This document shows, in pieces, positions 47,501 to 59,500 of a DNA stretch of 64,000 nucleotides. The position numbers were made by a program, and so were the translations under genes. Below the pieces are notes generated by a model that worked only from the letters and a program-made list of their open reading frames with translations, was not told the DNA's origin and made no database searches. Each line of letters begins with the position of its first letter. Position 1 is the first letter of the stretch. The stretch lies in contig JAQNBH010000014.1 in NCBI GenBank assembly GCA_028752905.1, forward strand, positions 4,104,595 through 4,168,594. The letters run 5' to 3'. The DNA comes from Cladorhizidae sp. MBARI D1340-BT2. Taxonomy: Eukaryota; Porifera; Demospongiae; Poecilosclerida; Cladorhizidae.

Positions 47501-50500
47501 GTCAGCCAGGGTGACTTGCTACTGGAGGGAGTGTGGAACTGAGCAGGGACAACAATGTCTGGTCAGCCAGGGTGACTTGCTACTGGAGGGATTGTGGAAC
47601 TGAGCAGGGACAGCAATGTCTGGTCAGCCAGGGTGACTTGCTACTGGAGGGAGTGTGGAACTGAGCAGGGACAACAATGTCTGGTCAGCCAGGGTGACTT
47701 GCTACTGGAGGGAGTGTGGAACTGAGCAGGGACAACAATGTCTGGTCAGCCAGGGTGACTTGCTACTGGAGGGAGTGTGGAACTGAGCAGGGACAGCAAT
47801 GTCAGGTCAGCCAGGGTGACTTGCAACTGGAGGGAGTGTGGAACTGAGCAGGGACAGCAATGTCAGGTCAGCCAGGGTGACTTGCTACTGGAGGGAGTGT
47901 GGAACTGAGCAGGGACAGCAATGTCTGGTCAGCCAGGGTGACTTGCTACTGGAGGGAGTGTGGAACTGAGCAGGGACAACAATGTCTGGTCAAGCTAAGC
48001 CAGCACTTGGGAGGGAGTGGAAGCTCTGAGTGGGGACACCAGTATTGAAACAGGTTGAAATGCTGCTAAACATGACAAGGGTGGTCCGTCATTAACCACA
48101 GACAAGGGTGAATGCCAGTCCATTGATAGATAGAAATGCCAGTGCACTGTAAGCAGAGGATGTTGAGGAGGAGTTGACTGTAAGCAGAGGATGTTGAGGA
48201 GGAGTGGACTGTAAGCAGAGGATGTTGATGAGGAGTGGACAGTAAGCAGAGGATGTTGAGGAGGAGTGGACTGTAAGCAGAGGATGTTGATGAGGAGTGG
48301 ACTGTAAGCAGAGGATGTTGATGAGGAGTGGACTGTAAGCAGAGGATGTTGAGGGGGAGTGGACTGTAAGCAGAGGATGTTGATGAGGAGTGGACTGTAA
48401 GCAGAGGATGTTGAGGAGGAGTGGACTGTAAGCAGAGGATGTTGAGGGGGAGTGGACTGTAAGCAGAGGATGTTGAGGGGAAGTGGACTGTAAGAAGAGG
48501 ATGTTGAGGGGGAGTGGACTGTAAGCAGAGGATGTTGAGGGGAAGTGGACTGTAAGCATAGGATGTTGAGGGGAAGTGGACTGTAAGCAGAGGATGTTGA
48601 GGAGGAGTGGACTGTAAGCAGAGGATGTTGAGGAGGAGTGGACTGTAAGCAGAGGATGTTGAGGAGGAGTGGACTGTAAGCAGAGGATGTTGAGGAGGAG
48701 TGGACTGTAAGCAGAGGATGTTGAGGAGGAGTGGACTGTAAGCAGAGGATGTTGAGGGAGAGTGGACTGTAAGCAGAGGATGTTGAGGAGGAGTGGACTG
48801 TAAGCAGAGGATGTTGAGGAGGAGTTGACTGTAAGCAGAGGATGTTGAGGAGGAGTGGACTGTAAGCAGAGGATGTTGAGGAGGAGTTGACTTTAAGCAG
48901 AGGATGTTGAGGAGGAGAAGCAATTAGCTAAAAGCCGAGAGCATACTGCACTAAAATGTCCACTTAGAAACAAGGATATAATTAATTATCTATGCATTAG
49001 TACATGCACTGTAATAAGTGTATACAGTCTTATTAACCCTTTAAATGGTATATAATGTCTCATTTAGAACATGCACTGTAATAAGTATACAGTCTTATTA
49101 ACCCTCTAAATGGTATATAATGTCTCATTTAGTGCATGCACTATACTGACTGAGTGTGTATATATAGTCAGGTTATCCCTATGGCTTGTAAAGAAAGTCT
49201 GTTATTAGTATACTTAATATTGCCTTACTATTCCCCTCAAGAACCAGTGTCCTTATCACAGGGCACCTGACAGGCTTGATGATTAAGGCCTCGCACTACA
49301 CAAAAAATAATCCAGACCTTAACTGGTAGATAATTGAGTACACAGGCAGAATGAAAATGCTCTAAGTGGATTCACGGTGATTTACACTAGTAATGATATT
49401 TGGCAGGCCAACTGGTTGTTGTTGCTATCCTCGTTGGCCTGCCTTCCATTTTAACTGAGCTGCTGATAGAAGAGCACTTGGTGCTAGACGAGTGTGCCCT
49501 ATGGAACTATACAGACACAGAATGCTGTTCTGGTAGTCCATCCCATTGCATTACAAATGGCAGACAGACCATCACAATGCCAACACCAGTGATGGTAGAG
49601 AGGATTCCTCTGTGCAGAACCACTTAGTTAATGTAAGATCATTTGCTTGCAGGAAGGGAAGAATGTTGTTAATCTTCGTGCATTAGTTGGCGTCATGGTC
49701 GCTATCCACAATAGCTGCAGCTGCGTGTGCTAAGTCTATGCTTCTGAATGCTGCTTTAGGAGCCAGCGGTTTTATAGGAAAGCAGCTGGCTTGGAGACGA
49801 GCAGGAGCTAGAAGAGAAAGCCAGCATGCCTGCCAGCCAAGCAAGAGTTCTTGCCCACTAAGTCTGGTAGGCATAGTTAGCTAGACACAAACTTATAGTC
49901 GCATACTAGCCTCCTGAAAACTAGTTCCAAACAGGGACAGTGGAAAAGGCATCTTCTCTCTGGTCACACAACTCGTAGATGTCCGTGCACCAGATCTTAG
50001 CCTCTTCCCATCCATCCTGAGCCTCCTATTGAAGTAACTCGTAGATGTCCGTGCACCAGATCCGAGCCTCTTCCTATCCATCCTGAGCCTCCTATTGAAG
50101 TAACTCGTAGATGTCCGTGCACCAGATCTGAGCCTCTTCCTATCTATCCATCCTGAGCCTCCTATTGAAGTAACTCGTAGATGTCCATGCACCAGATCTG
50201 AGCCTCTTCCTATCTATCCATCCTGAGCCTCTTATTGAAGTAACTCGTAGATGTCCGTGCACCAGATCTGAGCCTATTCCTATCTATCCTGAGCCTCTTA
50301 TTGAAGTAACTCGTAGATGTCCGTGCACCACATCTGAGCCTCTTCCTATCCATCCTGAGCCTCCTATTGAAGTAACTCGTAGATGTCCGTGCACCAGATC
50401 TGAGCCTCTTCCTATCCATCCTGAGCCTCCTATTGAAGTAACTCGTAGATGTCCGTGCACCAGATCTGAGCCTCTTCCTATCCATCCCGAGCCTCCTAGT

Positions 50501-53500
50501 GAAGTAACTCGTAGATGTCCGTGCACCAGATCTGAGCCTCTTCCCATCCATCCTGAGCCTCCTATTGAAGTAACTCGTAGATGTCCGTGCACCAGATCTG
50601 AGCCTCTTCCCATCCATCTTGAGCCTCCTATTGAAGTAACTCGTAGATGTCCGTGCACCAGATCTGAGCCTCTTCCCATCCATCCTATTGAAGTAACTCG
50701 TAGATGTCCGTGCACCAGATCTGAGCCTCTTGCTACATGTATCTATCCTGAGCCTCTTATTGAAGTAACTCGTAGATGTCCGTGCACCAGATCTGAGCCT
50801 CTTCCTATCCATCCTGAGCCTCCTATTGAAGTTAACTCGTAGATGTCCGTGCACCAGATCTGAGTCTCTCCCTATCCATCCTGAACCTCTTATTGAAGTA
50901 ACTCGTAGATGTCCGTGCACCAGATCTGAGCCTCTTCCTTATCCATCCTGAGCCTCCTATTGAAGTAACTCGTAGATGTCCATGCACCAGATCTGAGCCT
51001 CTTCCTATCCATCCTGAGCCTCCTATTGAAGTAACTCGTAGATGTCCGTGCACCAGATCTGAGCCTCTTCCTATCCATCCTGAGCCTCCTATTGAAGTAA
51101 CTCATAGATGTCCGTGCACCAGATCTGAGCCTCTTCCTATCCATCCTGAGCCTCCTATTGAAGTAACTCGTAGATGTCCATGCACCAGATCTGAGCCTCT
51201 TCCTATCCATCCTGAGCCTCCTATTGAAGTAACTCGTAGATGTCTGTGCACCAGATCTGAGCCTCTTCCTATCCATCCTGAGCCTCCTATTGAAGTAACT
51301 CGTAGATGTCCGTGCACCAGATCTGAGCCTCTTGCTATCCATCCTGAGCCTCCTATTGAAGTAACTCGTAGATGTCCGTGCACCAGATCTGAGCCTCTTC
51401 CCATCCATCCTATTGAAGTAACTCGTAGATGTCCGTGCACCAGATCTGAGCCTCTTGCTACATGTATCTATCCTGAGCCTCTTATTGAAGTAACTCGTAG
51501 ATGTCCATGCACCAGATCCGAGCCTCTTCCTATTCATCCTGAGCCTCCTATTGAAGTAACTCGTAGATGTCCGTGCACCAGATCTGAGCCTCTTCCTATC
51601 CATCCTGAGCCTCCTATTGAAGTAACTCGTAGATGTCCGTGCACCAGATCTGAGCCTCTTGCTATCCATCCTGAGCCTCCTATTGAAGTAACTCGTAGAT
51701 GTCCGTGCACCAGATCTGAGCCTCTTCCTATCCATCCTGAGCCTCCTATTGAAGTAACTCGTAGATGTCCGTGCACCAGATCTGAGCCTCTTCCTATCCA
51801 TCCTGAGCCTCCTATTGAAGTAACTCGTAGATGTCCGTGCACCAGATCTGAGCCTCTTGCTATCCATCCTGAGCCTCCTATTGAAGTAACTCGTAGATGT
51901 CCGTGCACCAGATCTGAGCCTCTTCCTATCCATCCTGAGCCTCCTATTGAAGTAACTCGAGATTGGCGCTCTGAATGCTGAGAGGCTGCAATGTGATAAA
52001 CTGCTGTGAGTACATTCGGAATGCATTGTCTCTCTTGTGCAGGTGTGTACAATGGCCTTGCCAAGGTTATGCTGTTCTTAATCAACTGATTGGTCGCCAT
52101 TATTGTATTATATAGTGAACAAATTCCAACATTGTTCACAAAACATGTATTTAAATATTTTTAATGAGTGTTAAGTGGCTGATTTCTTCCTGCACATGCC
52201 CAGTAGACTGCTGGAGCATGTGATGAAGTCGTTGGAGCTGTACTTCTGTTTTGTGGAGGTGCAAGCAGATTACAAGAATGGGTGACAATTGCAAGTGCTC
52301 TCCTAGAATATCTCTTCAGATCTGATCCGCTGTTTCTGGAAGCTCTTCTGCTGAGGAAGGCTACACAGACACCATGCCTACCAGAACTTCTGCTGAGCAC
52401 AGACACCATGCCTACCAGAACTTCTGCTGAGGAGGGCTAAACAGACACCATGCCTACCAGAACTTCTGCTGAGGAAGGCTGCTCAGACACCATGCCTACC
52501 AGAACTTCTGCTGAGGAAGGCTACACTGACACCATGCCTACCAGGAATTGCTCTGAACCTCTTCGCCAAGTGAAGCCAGCAATGTAAGGCATCTTTCAAA
52601 GGAACAGCTAATGTGGTCCTTTGTGAAGAAGAATTCCTTTTGGTTGCTCAAGGAATGTACGCAAGAGGTCAAACAAAATTGCCTTTGCTCTTCTCAAAGA
52701 AGTATCCTGCATCCTCATGCATGCAGCTCCATGTGTGGTCCTTATGTGACATCATGGTGACATCATGGTGACATCATGGTGGGACGTGATGACTTCAAGA
52801 CAACTGTGCATTCTTTGGGGGAATACACACAGGCACCTTGACGATGGGTAGACATGAGTGTCGATATAGCTCTTCCTGAACGATGGCTGCTGGTGGAGAC
52901 TTGTTTTAGTGCTTGCTTGTCTTCATCAAGAATGGATGCTGAACTACAGGTACAGGTATTTAGAGAATAGGCCTGCTTTGGGTAGAGTGTGCATGTCTGT
53001 GATAGTATATTGTTAGTCATAGGTGAGGTTGGGTGGGATACGGAGCTCGTAGAGGCAAGCAGGCGCCAAGCTGTGTACGTGCGACCAGAGATAATCCATA
53101 TCTCACCTTAAACCGAGCTTATAATGAATCACCAGATGACTCACGCATGCATAGACCTTACTGACCTGGTAAGGATGGATTTCTACACATAGAGGATAGG
53201 ATGCCAGAGAGTCTCACCTGGTAATCCTCGTGAGGAACTGCTTGTTCGTGTAGTAGCATGAATATGGTGGCACGTGTCAGCGTTTAATGCTGCATACATG
53301 ACCAGTATTGCTGCAGTCTTTTCTAGAACCCCCCCCCCCCCCCCGGCAGACTTGGTGGACAACATTTGTCTGACATAATGCACTGAGCATTTTGATTGGA
53401 CGGGATTTTTTGTATACCACACTTGCTGGAGCATACGTGCGTACATGTACATGTAGGTGGCAGTAGCAGCTGCAAATCTTCCACTCCATTTCAGGAGTGC

Positions 53501-56500
53501 GACGTATGCACAGGATGTTGCTGGGATATGTCGACGTATGCACAGGATGTTGCTGGATATGTCGACGTATGCACAGGATGTTGCTGGATATGTTGACATA
53601 TGCACAGGATGTTGCTGGATATGTCGACGTATGCACAGGATGTTGCTGGATATGTCGACGTATGCACAGGATGTTGCTGGATATGTCGACATATGTACAG
53701 GATGTTGCTGGATATGTCGACGTATGCACAGGATGTTGCTGGATATGTCGACGTATGCACCGGATGTTGCTGGGATATGTTGCAGTGGCTAAAGGGATCA
53801 CTGGGTGGGGTCACAGGTGGGGTACGTGACCTCATACTGCAGCTTGACCGCAGTGTTCGCATTATAGTTGCATGTGAGAAGTCTGGAGCAGCGTATGCCC
53901 CTCCCCCTCCCCGCCCACCCCCTGCGTTTATGCTCGAGGCTATTGGACTTGCAGAGAAGTCTTGGAACGGAAGAGCTGCAAGGGAGTAGAGAGCAAGCGA
54001 AAAGTTAGTGCAAGACTAGAGGAAGAAAATGGTCAAGTTGACACATTACCGAGTTCAGCCTGGTCTCATTGTGTTAGGGTCAGAGCTTAATGTGTAACTT
54101 CTACTCAATGTAATTATTGTTAACTTTGAGGGGTTATACTCCAGCGTGACATGTAGACTCCGGCAGCACGTCAGTTAGTAAATGCCTACGAACATAAAGA
54201 ATCGCATGTTTTGCAGGTAACTTACCATGAGGTGAGCAGAATGCCAAATATGGTGGTATTTTAATGCTGATCTATTTTTGTGCCTGCCTTCACTTGTTAG
54301 CTCTTGTCCGACTGTCTCCTTCTGCTCGAGAATGAGTGTTCCTGCCATTGCCAGGGGAACAGACAGACGTGTTGACATGAGCTACGACACTCTCCACCTC
54401 TCTCTGCTGCTGCAGCTGCTCTCTCTTTCTCCCATTGTCAGGGCAACAGACAGATGTGTTGACAGTTGAGCTTCTGAAAGCCTCCAGCCTGAAGTTCTTA
54501 TCTCAACAAGGTGTCCACAACGTCCGAGAAGCCATTGCATTAGTTTGGTGAAGTGATGTCAAGTGCTTTCTCAGTCTTGAAGGAACAGTTGCAAGGAATC
54601 GGACATGCTTCATTGCCATGACAACTGAGTGTCACAGGGGGGAAATAATTGAGGGTTTGTTTGTTTGTTTGTTTGTTATTATGTTATTTGTGGGAAGTTT
54701 TCTTGCTCTCTGGAGTGGTTTTGATAAACGTGCTTGGAAGTTTTGTCTAGTTTGGAACGTGCTTAGTCTTGGAACATGCTTGGAAGTTTTGTCTAGTTTG
54801 GAACGTGCTTGAAGTTTTGTCTAGTTTGGAACAGTTTTGGAAGTTTTGTCTAGTTTGGAACGTGCTTGGAACATGCTTGGAAGTTTAATCCAGATGGTCC
54901 AAGTTCCTTTTGTGAACTTTGACATTCCTAATCCTAATGCAAGGAAGTTATTCCAAGTTGGTTCTTTCTGAATTACTTTGTTGTCTTGTCTTCTCTAATT
55001 AGCCTGTTTGCTGGCCCTTATTTGACAAGTCAGTGGAATGTGTTAATAGGTTTCCATAGCAGGCCGCTGATGTGTTGTCCGGGCAACGTGGACTTGCCAG
55101 TTGATTTTCTAATATGCTCTGGACGAGCATAATGTCAGTGAGGTCGGTTCTCTATGCGAGTTCCGGTCGAGTAGAAAACCTAGGGCAGAGGTTACCCTTA
55201 GGCTTGGAGGTTACCCTTGGGCTCGGAGGTTACCCTAGGGCTCGGAGGTTACCCTAGGGCTCGGAGGTTACACTAGGGCTCGGAGGTTACCCTTGGGCTT
55301 GGGCTAGGAGGTTACCCTAGGGCTCGGAGGTTACCCTTGGGCTAGGAGGTTACCCTAGGGCTCGGAGGTTACCCTTGGGCTCGGAGGTTACCCTTGGGCT
55401 CGGAGGTTACCCTTGGGATCGGAGGTTACCCTTGGGCTCGGAGGTTACCCTTGGGCTCGGAGGTTACACTTGGGCTCGGAGGTTACCCTTGGGCTCGGAG
55501 GTTACCCTTGGGCTCGGGGGTTACCCTTGGGCTCGGAGGTTACCCTTGGGTTTGGAGGTTACCCTTGGGCTCGGAGGTTACCCTTAGGCTAGGAGGTTAC
55601 ACTTGAACTCGGAGGTTACCCTTGGACTAGTAGGGCTAGGAGGTTACCCTAGGGCTCAGAGGTTACCGGAGTTTACCCTTGGGCTCGGAGGTTACCCTAG
55701 GGCTCGGAGGTTACCCTTGGGTTCGGAGGTTACCCTTGGGCTTGGAGGTTACACTTGAACTCGGAGGTTACCCTTGGGCTCATAGGTTACCCTAGGGCTA
55801 GGAGGTTACCCTGGGGCTCGGAGGTTACCCTTGGGCTAGGAGGTTACCCTTGGGCTCGGAGGTTACCCTTGGGCTAGGAGGTTACCCTAGGGCTCAGAGG
55901 TTACCCTTGGGCTAGGAGGTTACCCTTGGGCTCGGAGGTTACCCTTGGGCTAGGAGGTTACCCTAGGGCTCGGAGGTTACCCTTGGGCTCGGAGGTTACA
56001 CCCTTGGGCTCGGAGGTTACCCTTGGGCTAGGAGGTTACACCCTTGGGCTAGGAGGTTACAATGTTGTTATTGCACACTTCCTTTTATGTAGTTTGAAGT
56101 ATGAAGGACGAGATGTTCCGGGAGAAGTGCGAACTCTTAATATCAATCCCACCAATCCAAAGCAGGTGAGACGGTATGCACACTTGTGATGGCAAGTTAG
56201 TGCAGGATGACTCTGGGGCTGAGAATATGCACGTCTCAGGTCTGAGAATATGCAGGTTTGAAAATGTGCAGATCTGAGAATATGCAGGTCTGAGAATATG
56301 CAGGTCTGGGAATAAGACAGATTTGAGAAAACAAGTTAGATAGAAAGAACATAACTTTCTCGATAATTAACTTAAATTGACTCACTCGATGTTTTGTCTA
56401 ATGCTCTAGCCTGGTGAAGGCTAGATGTTGAATTCCTGATGAAGGCTAGATGCTCTAGCCTGGTGAAGGCTAGATGTTTAATTCCTGATGAAGGCTAGAT

Positions 56501-59500
56501 GTTGAACTCCTGATGAAGGCTAGATGTTGAACTCCTGATGAAGGCTAGATGTTGAATTCCTGATGAAGGCTAGGTGTTGAATTCCTGATGAAGGCTAGAT
56601 GTTGAATTCCTGATGAAGGCTAGATGCTCTAGCCTGGTGAAGGCTAGATGTTGAATTCCTGATGAAGGCTAGATGTTGAACTCCTGATGAAGGCTAGATG
56701 TTGAACTCCTGGTGAAGGCTAGATGCTCTAGCCTGGTGAAGGCTAGATGTTAAATTCCTGGTGAAGGCTAGATGTTGAATTCCTGATGAAGGCTAGATGT
56801 TGAATTCCTGATGAAGGCTAGATGTTGAATTCCTGATGAAGGCTAGATGCTCTAGCCTGGTGAAGGCTAGATGTTGAATTCCTGATGAAGGCTAGATGTT
56901 TAATTCCTGATGAAGGCTAGATGCTCTAGCCTGGTGAAGGCTAGATGTTGAATTCCTGATGAAGGCTAGATGTTTAATTCCTGATGAAGGCTAGATGTTG
57001 AACTCCTGATGAAGGCTAGATGTTGAATTCCTGGATGCTCTAGCCTTGAATTCCTGGTGAATACTAGATTATCTGCCGAAACGTTGAGCGGAGAGATTTA
57101 AATTGATTATCGAGAAAGTCATCGTATCTGTTATATTAACTGAGGGTTTGTTAAGAATAGTGGTGATAGTAGTAGTAGTAGTAGTAGTAACATTAGTAGT
57201 AGTAACATTATTAATTAAATTGAAGACTGTTATTTTCCCAATGCTGTAGCTTTTGATTGGTTACGAGCACAACTACCTGGAGCTCTGGGATGCCCTTACT
57301 TGGAAGCCCATTATGTACTTTGGCGTGCTCAGGGACAAGGAGGTTGGCGACTTGCTGGCCGCCAGCTGGAGCTCAGTAGGCACCCAGTTTGTGACGACGC
57401 ACAAGGATGGGTCTTTCCTCTTTTTCGACATCAACTCTGACTCCACCCAGCCTTTCAGGATATCACGTCCTCATGGTACAGTGCATGGTGCAGGCAACAG
57501 GGTGGTGTAGATATGTTCCGTCTTGTTGCAGGCACTGAGTGTGTGCAGGACATGGGTCTGTTGCTCTGGCCCAAGGAGGGCCTTCTGATTGTGAGTGGTG
57601 GCGCACCACTGAGTCTGGTTGACGGACACTGTATCTCCATCCTGGAGGGTGATGAGGTCTGTGCCTTGCAGCTAACTTCACCCGTGAGAGGTCAGTAGAG
57701 CAGGTTGATGTTTCTACACCTAGCTATGCCTTCACCCGTGAGAGGTCAGTAGATGCAGGTTGATGTTTCTAGACCTAGCTATGCCTTGCAGCTAACTTCA
57801 CCCGTGAGAGGTCAGTAGATGCAGGTTGATGTTTCTACACCTAGCTATGCCTTGCAGCTAACTTCACCCGTGAGAGGTCAGTAGATGCAGGTTGATGTTC
57901 CTACACCTAGCTATGCCTTGCAGCTAACTTCACCCGTGAGAGGTCAGCAGATGCAGGTTGGCTATGCCTTGCAGCTAACTTCACCCGTGAGAGGTCAGTA
58001 GATGCAGGTTGATGTTCCTACACCTAGCTATGCCTTGCAGCTGACTTCACCCGTGAGAGGTCAGTAGATGCAGGTTGATGTTCCTACACCTAGCTATGCC
58101 TTGCAGCTAACTTCACCCGTGAGAGGTCAGTAGATGCAGGTTGATGTTTCTACACCTAGCTATGCCTTGCAGCTAACTTCACCTGTGGGAGGTCAGTAGA
58201 TGCAGGTTGATGTTCCTACACCTAGCTATGCCTTGCAGCTAACTTCACCCGTGAGAGGTCAGTAGATGCAGGTTGATGTTCCTACACCTAGCTATGCCTT
58301 GCAGCTAACTTCACCCGTGAGAGGTCAGTAGATGCAGGTTGATGTTTCTACACCTAGCTATGCCTTAACTTCACCCGTGAGAGGTCAGTAGATGCAGGTT
58401 GATGTTCCTACACCTAGCTATGCCTTGCAGCTAACTTCACCCGTGAGAGGTCAGTAGATGCAGGTTGATGTTTCTACACCTAGCTATGCCTTGCAGCTAA
58501 CTTCACCCGTGAGAGGTCAGTAGATGCAGGTTGATGTTCCTACAACTAGCTATGCCTTGCAGCTAACTTCACCCGTGAGAGGTCAGTAGATGCAGGTTGA
58601 TGTTCCTACACCTAGCTATGCCTTGCAGCTAACTTCACCCGTGAGAGGTCAGTAGATGCAGGTTGATGTTCCTACAACTAGCTAGCAGAACACCGGCCCT
58701 GTGCATGGGTGTTCCCAGCCCTGTGCGTGGGTGTTCCCCATCCTGTGCGTGGGTGTTCCCAGCCCTGTGCATGGGTGTTCCCCATCCTGTGCGTGGGTGT
58801 TCCCTGCCCTGTGCGTGGGTGTTCCCAACCCTGTGCGCGGGTGTTCCCAACCCTGTGCGTGGGTTTTCCCTGCCCTGTGCGTGGGTGTTCCCTGCCCTGT
58901 GCGTGGGTGTTCCCTGCCCTGTGCGTGGGTGTTCCCTGCCCTGTGCGTGGGTGTTCCCTGCCCTGTGCGTGGGTGTTCCCACTCCCTCAAGGTCAACACT
59001 AATCTACAACAGGGACTCGAGTGCCCACTCCCTCCGTATCTGCCCTAGTTGGACTGTTATGGATATTTTAAAGCCCCCAAACTGGGTCCAAAACCTTCCT
59101 GGAGTCCAATTCCAATCCCTCCATGCAACATGTGTGGGTCAGCCCAAAGTTTCCTGTTTGGATACTATTAATGAATGCCGTCAGCAACTTTGTGCAATAT
59201 TCAATGATTGGATATTATCCCCCCCCCCCCCCCCCCCATGGGTTGACTCCAGCAAAAGTGTAAATAAGGTTTATAACTGAAGGTTCGGCATCCCAAGGGG
59301 TTGTTTTAAGGGATCCCCCCTCAGATCATCAGTGCTGGCCATGTGTCTGCCCTAGTTAGGACATTATGGCACACACACACACACACTCTCTCAATAGGTT
59401 ATGCGAAGTCTTCAGGTGGAGAACTGTTATTGCTCATTATAGCCCTAGCCAGGCTAGTATGCCCTATAGCCCTAGCCAGGCTAGTATGGGCCCATAGCCC

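Larger units (their letters stand above)
44744..56092 (+). other. LLGL intron 5 (11.3 kb)
   Basis: Contains at least eight different arrays. Non-repeat stretches of more than 300 bp (45725-46440, 49145-49965, 51960-52340, 52560-53490, 53790-54650, 54900-55180) show no gene that I recognise. A short lysine-rich open patch KQKSPAKKK ends in AAG|GTAGTT near 46135. Confidence 0.78.

Noticed and set aside
48066..48923. Minus-strand frame of 285 codons, Leu/Ser/Pro-rich
   Set aside because: By-product of the 31-bp array.
49893..52139. Minus-strand frames of up to 378 codons with an arginine-rich 22-residue repeat
   Set aside because: By-products of the 66-bp array. All three minus frames are partly open, and the flanking unique sequence contributes no domain.
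53183..53862. Frames of 110-174 codons on both strands
   Set aside because: By-products of a nine-copy 31-bp array read in all frames.
57684..57690. GTGAGA at 57684 as the donor of exon 8
   Set aside because: It would leave phase 0, which does not fit exon 9 (phase 1 needed). The GTCAGT donor at 57691 fits.
58635..59280. Cys/Pro-rich plus frames of about 100-205 codons and minus frames of about 105-115
   Set aside because: By-products of the 22-bp repeat in intron 8, which lies between two phase-matched LLGL exons.
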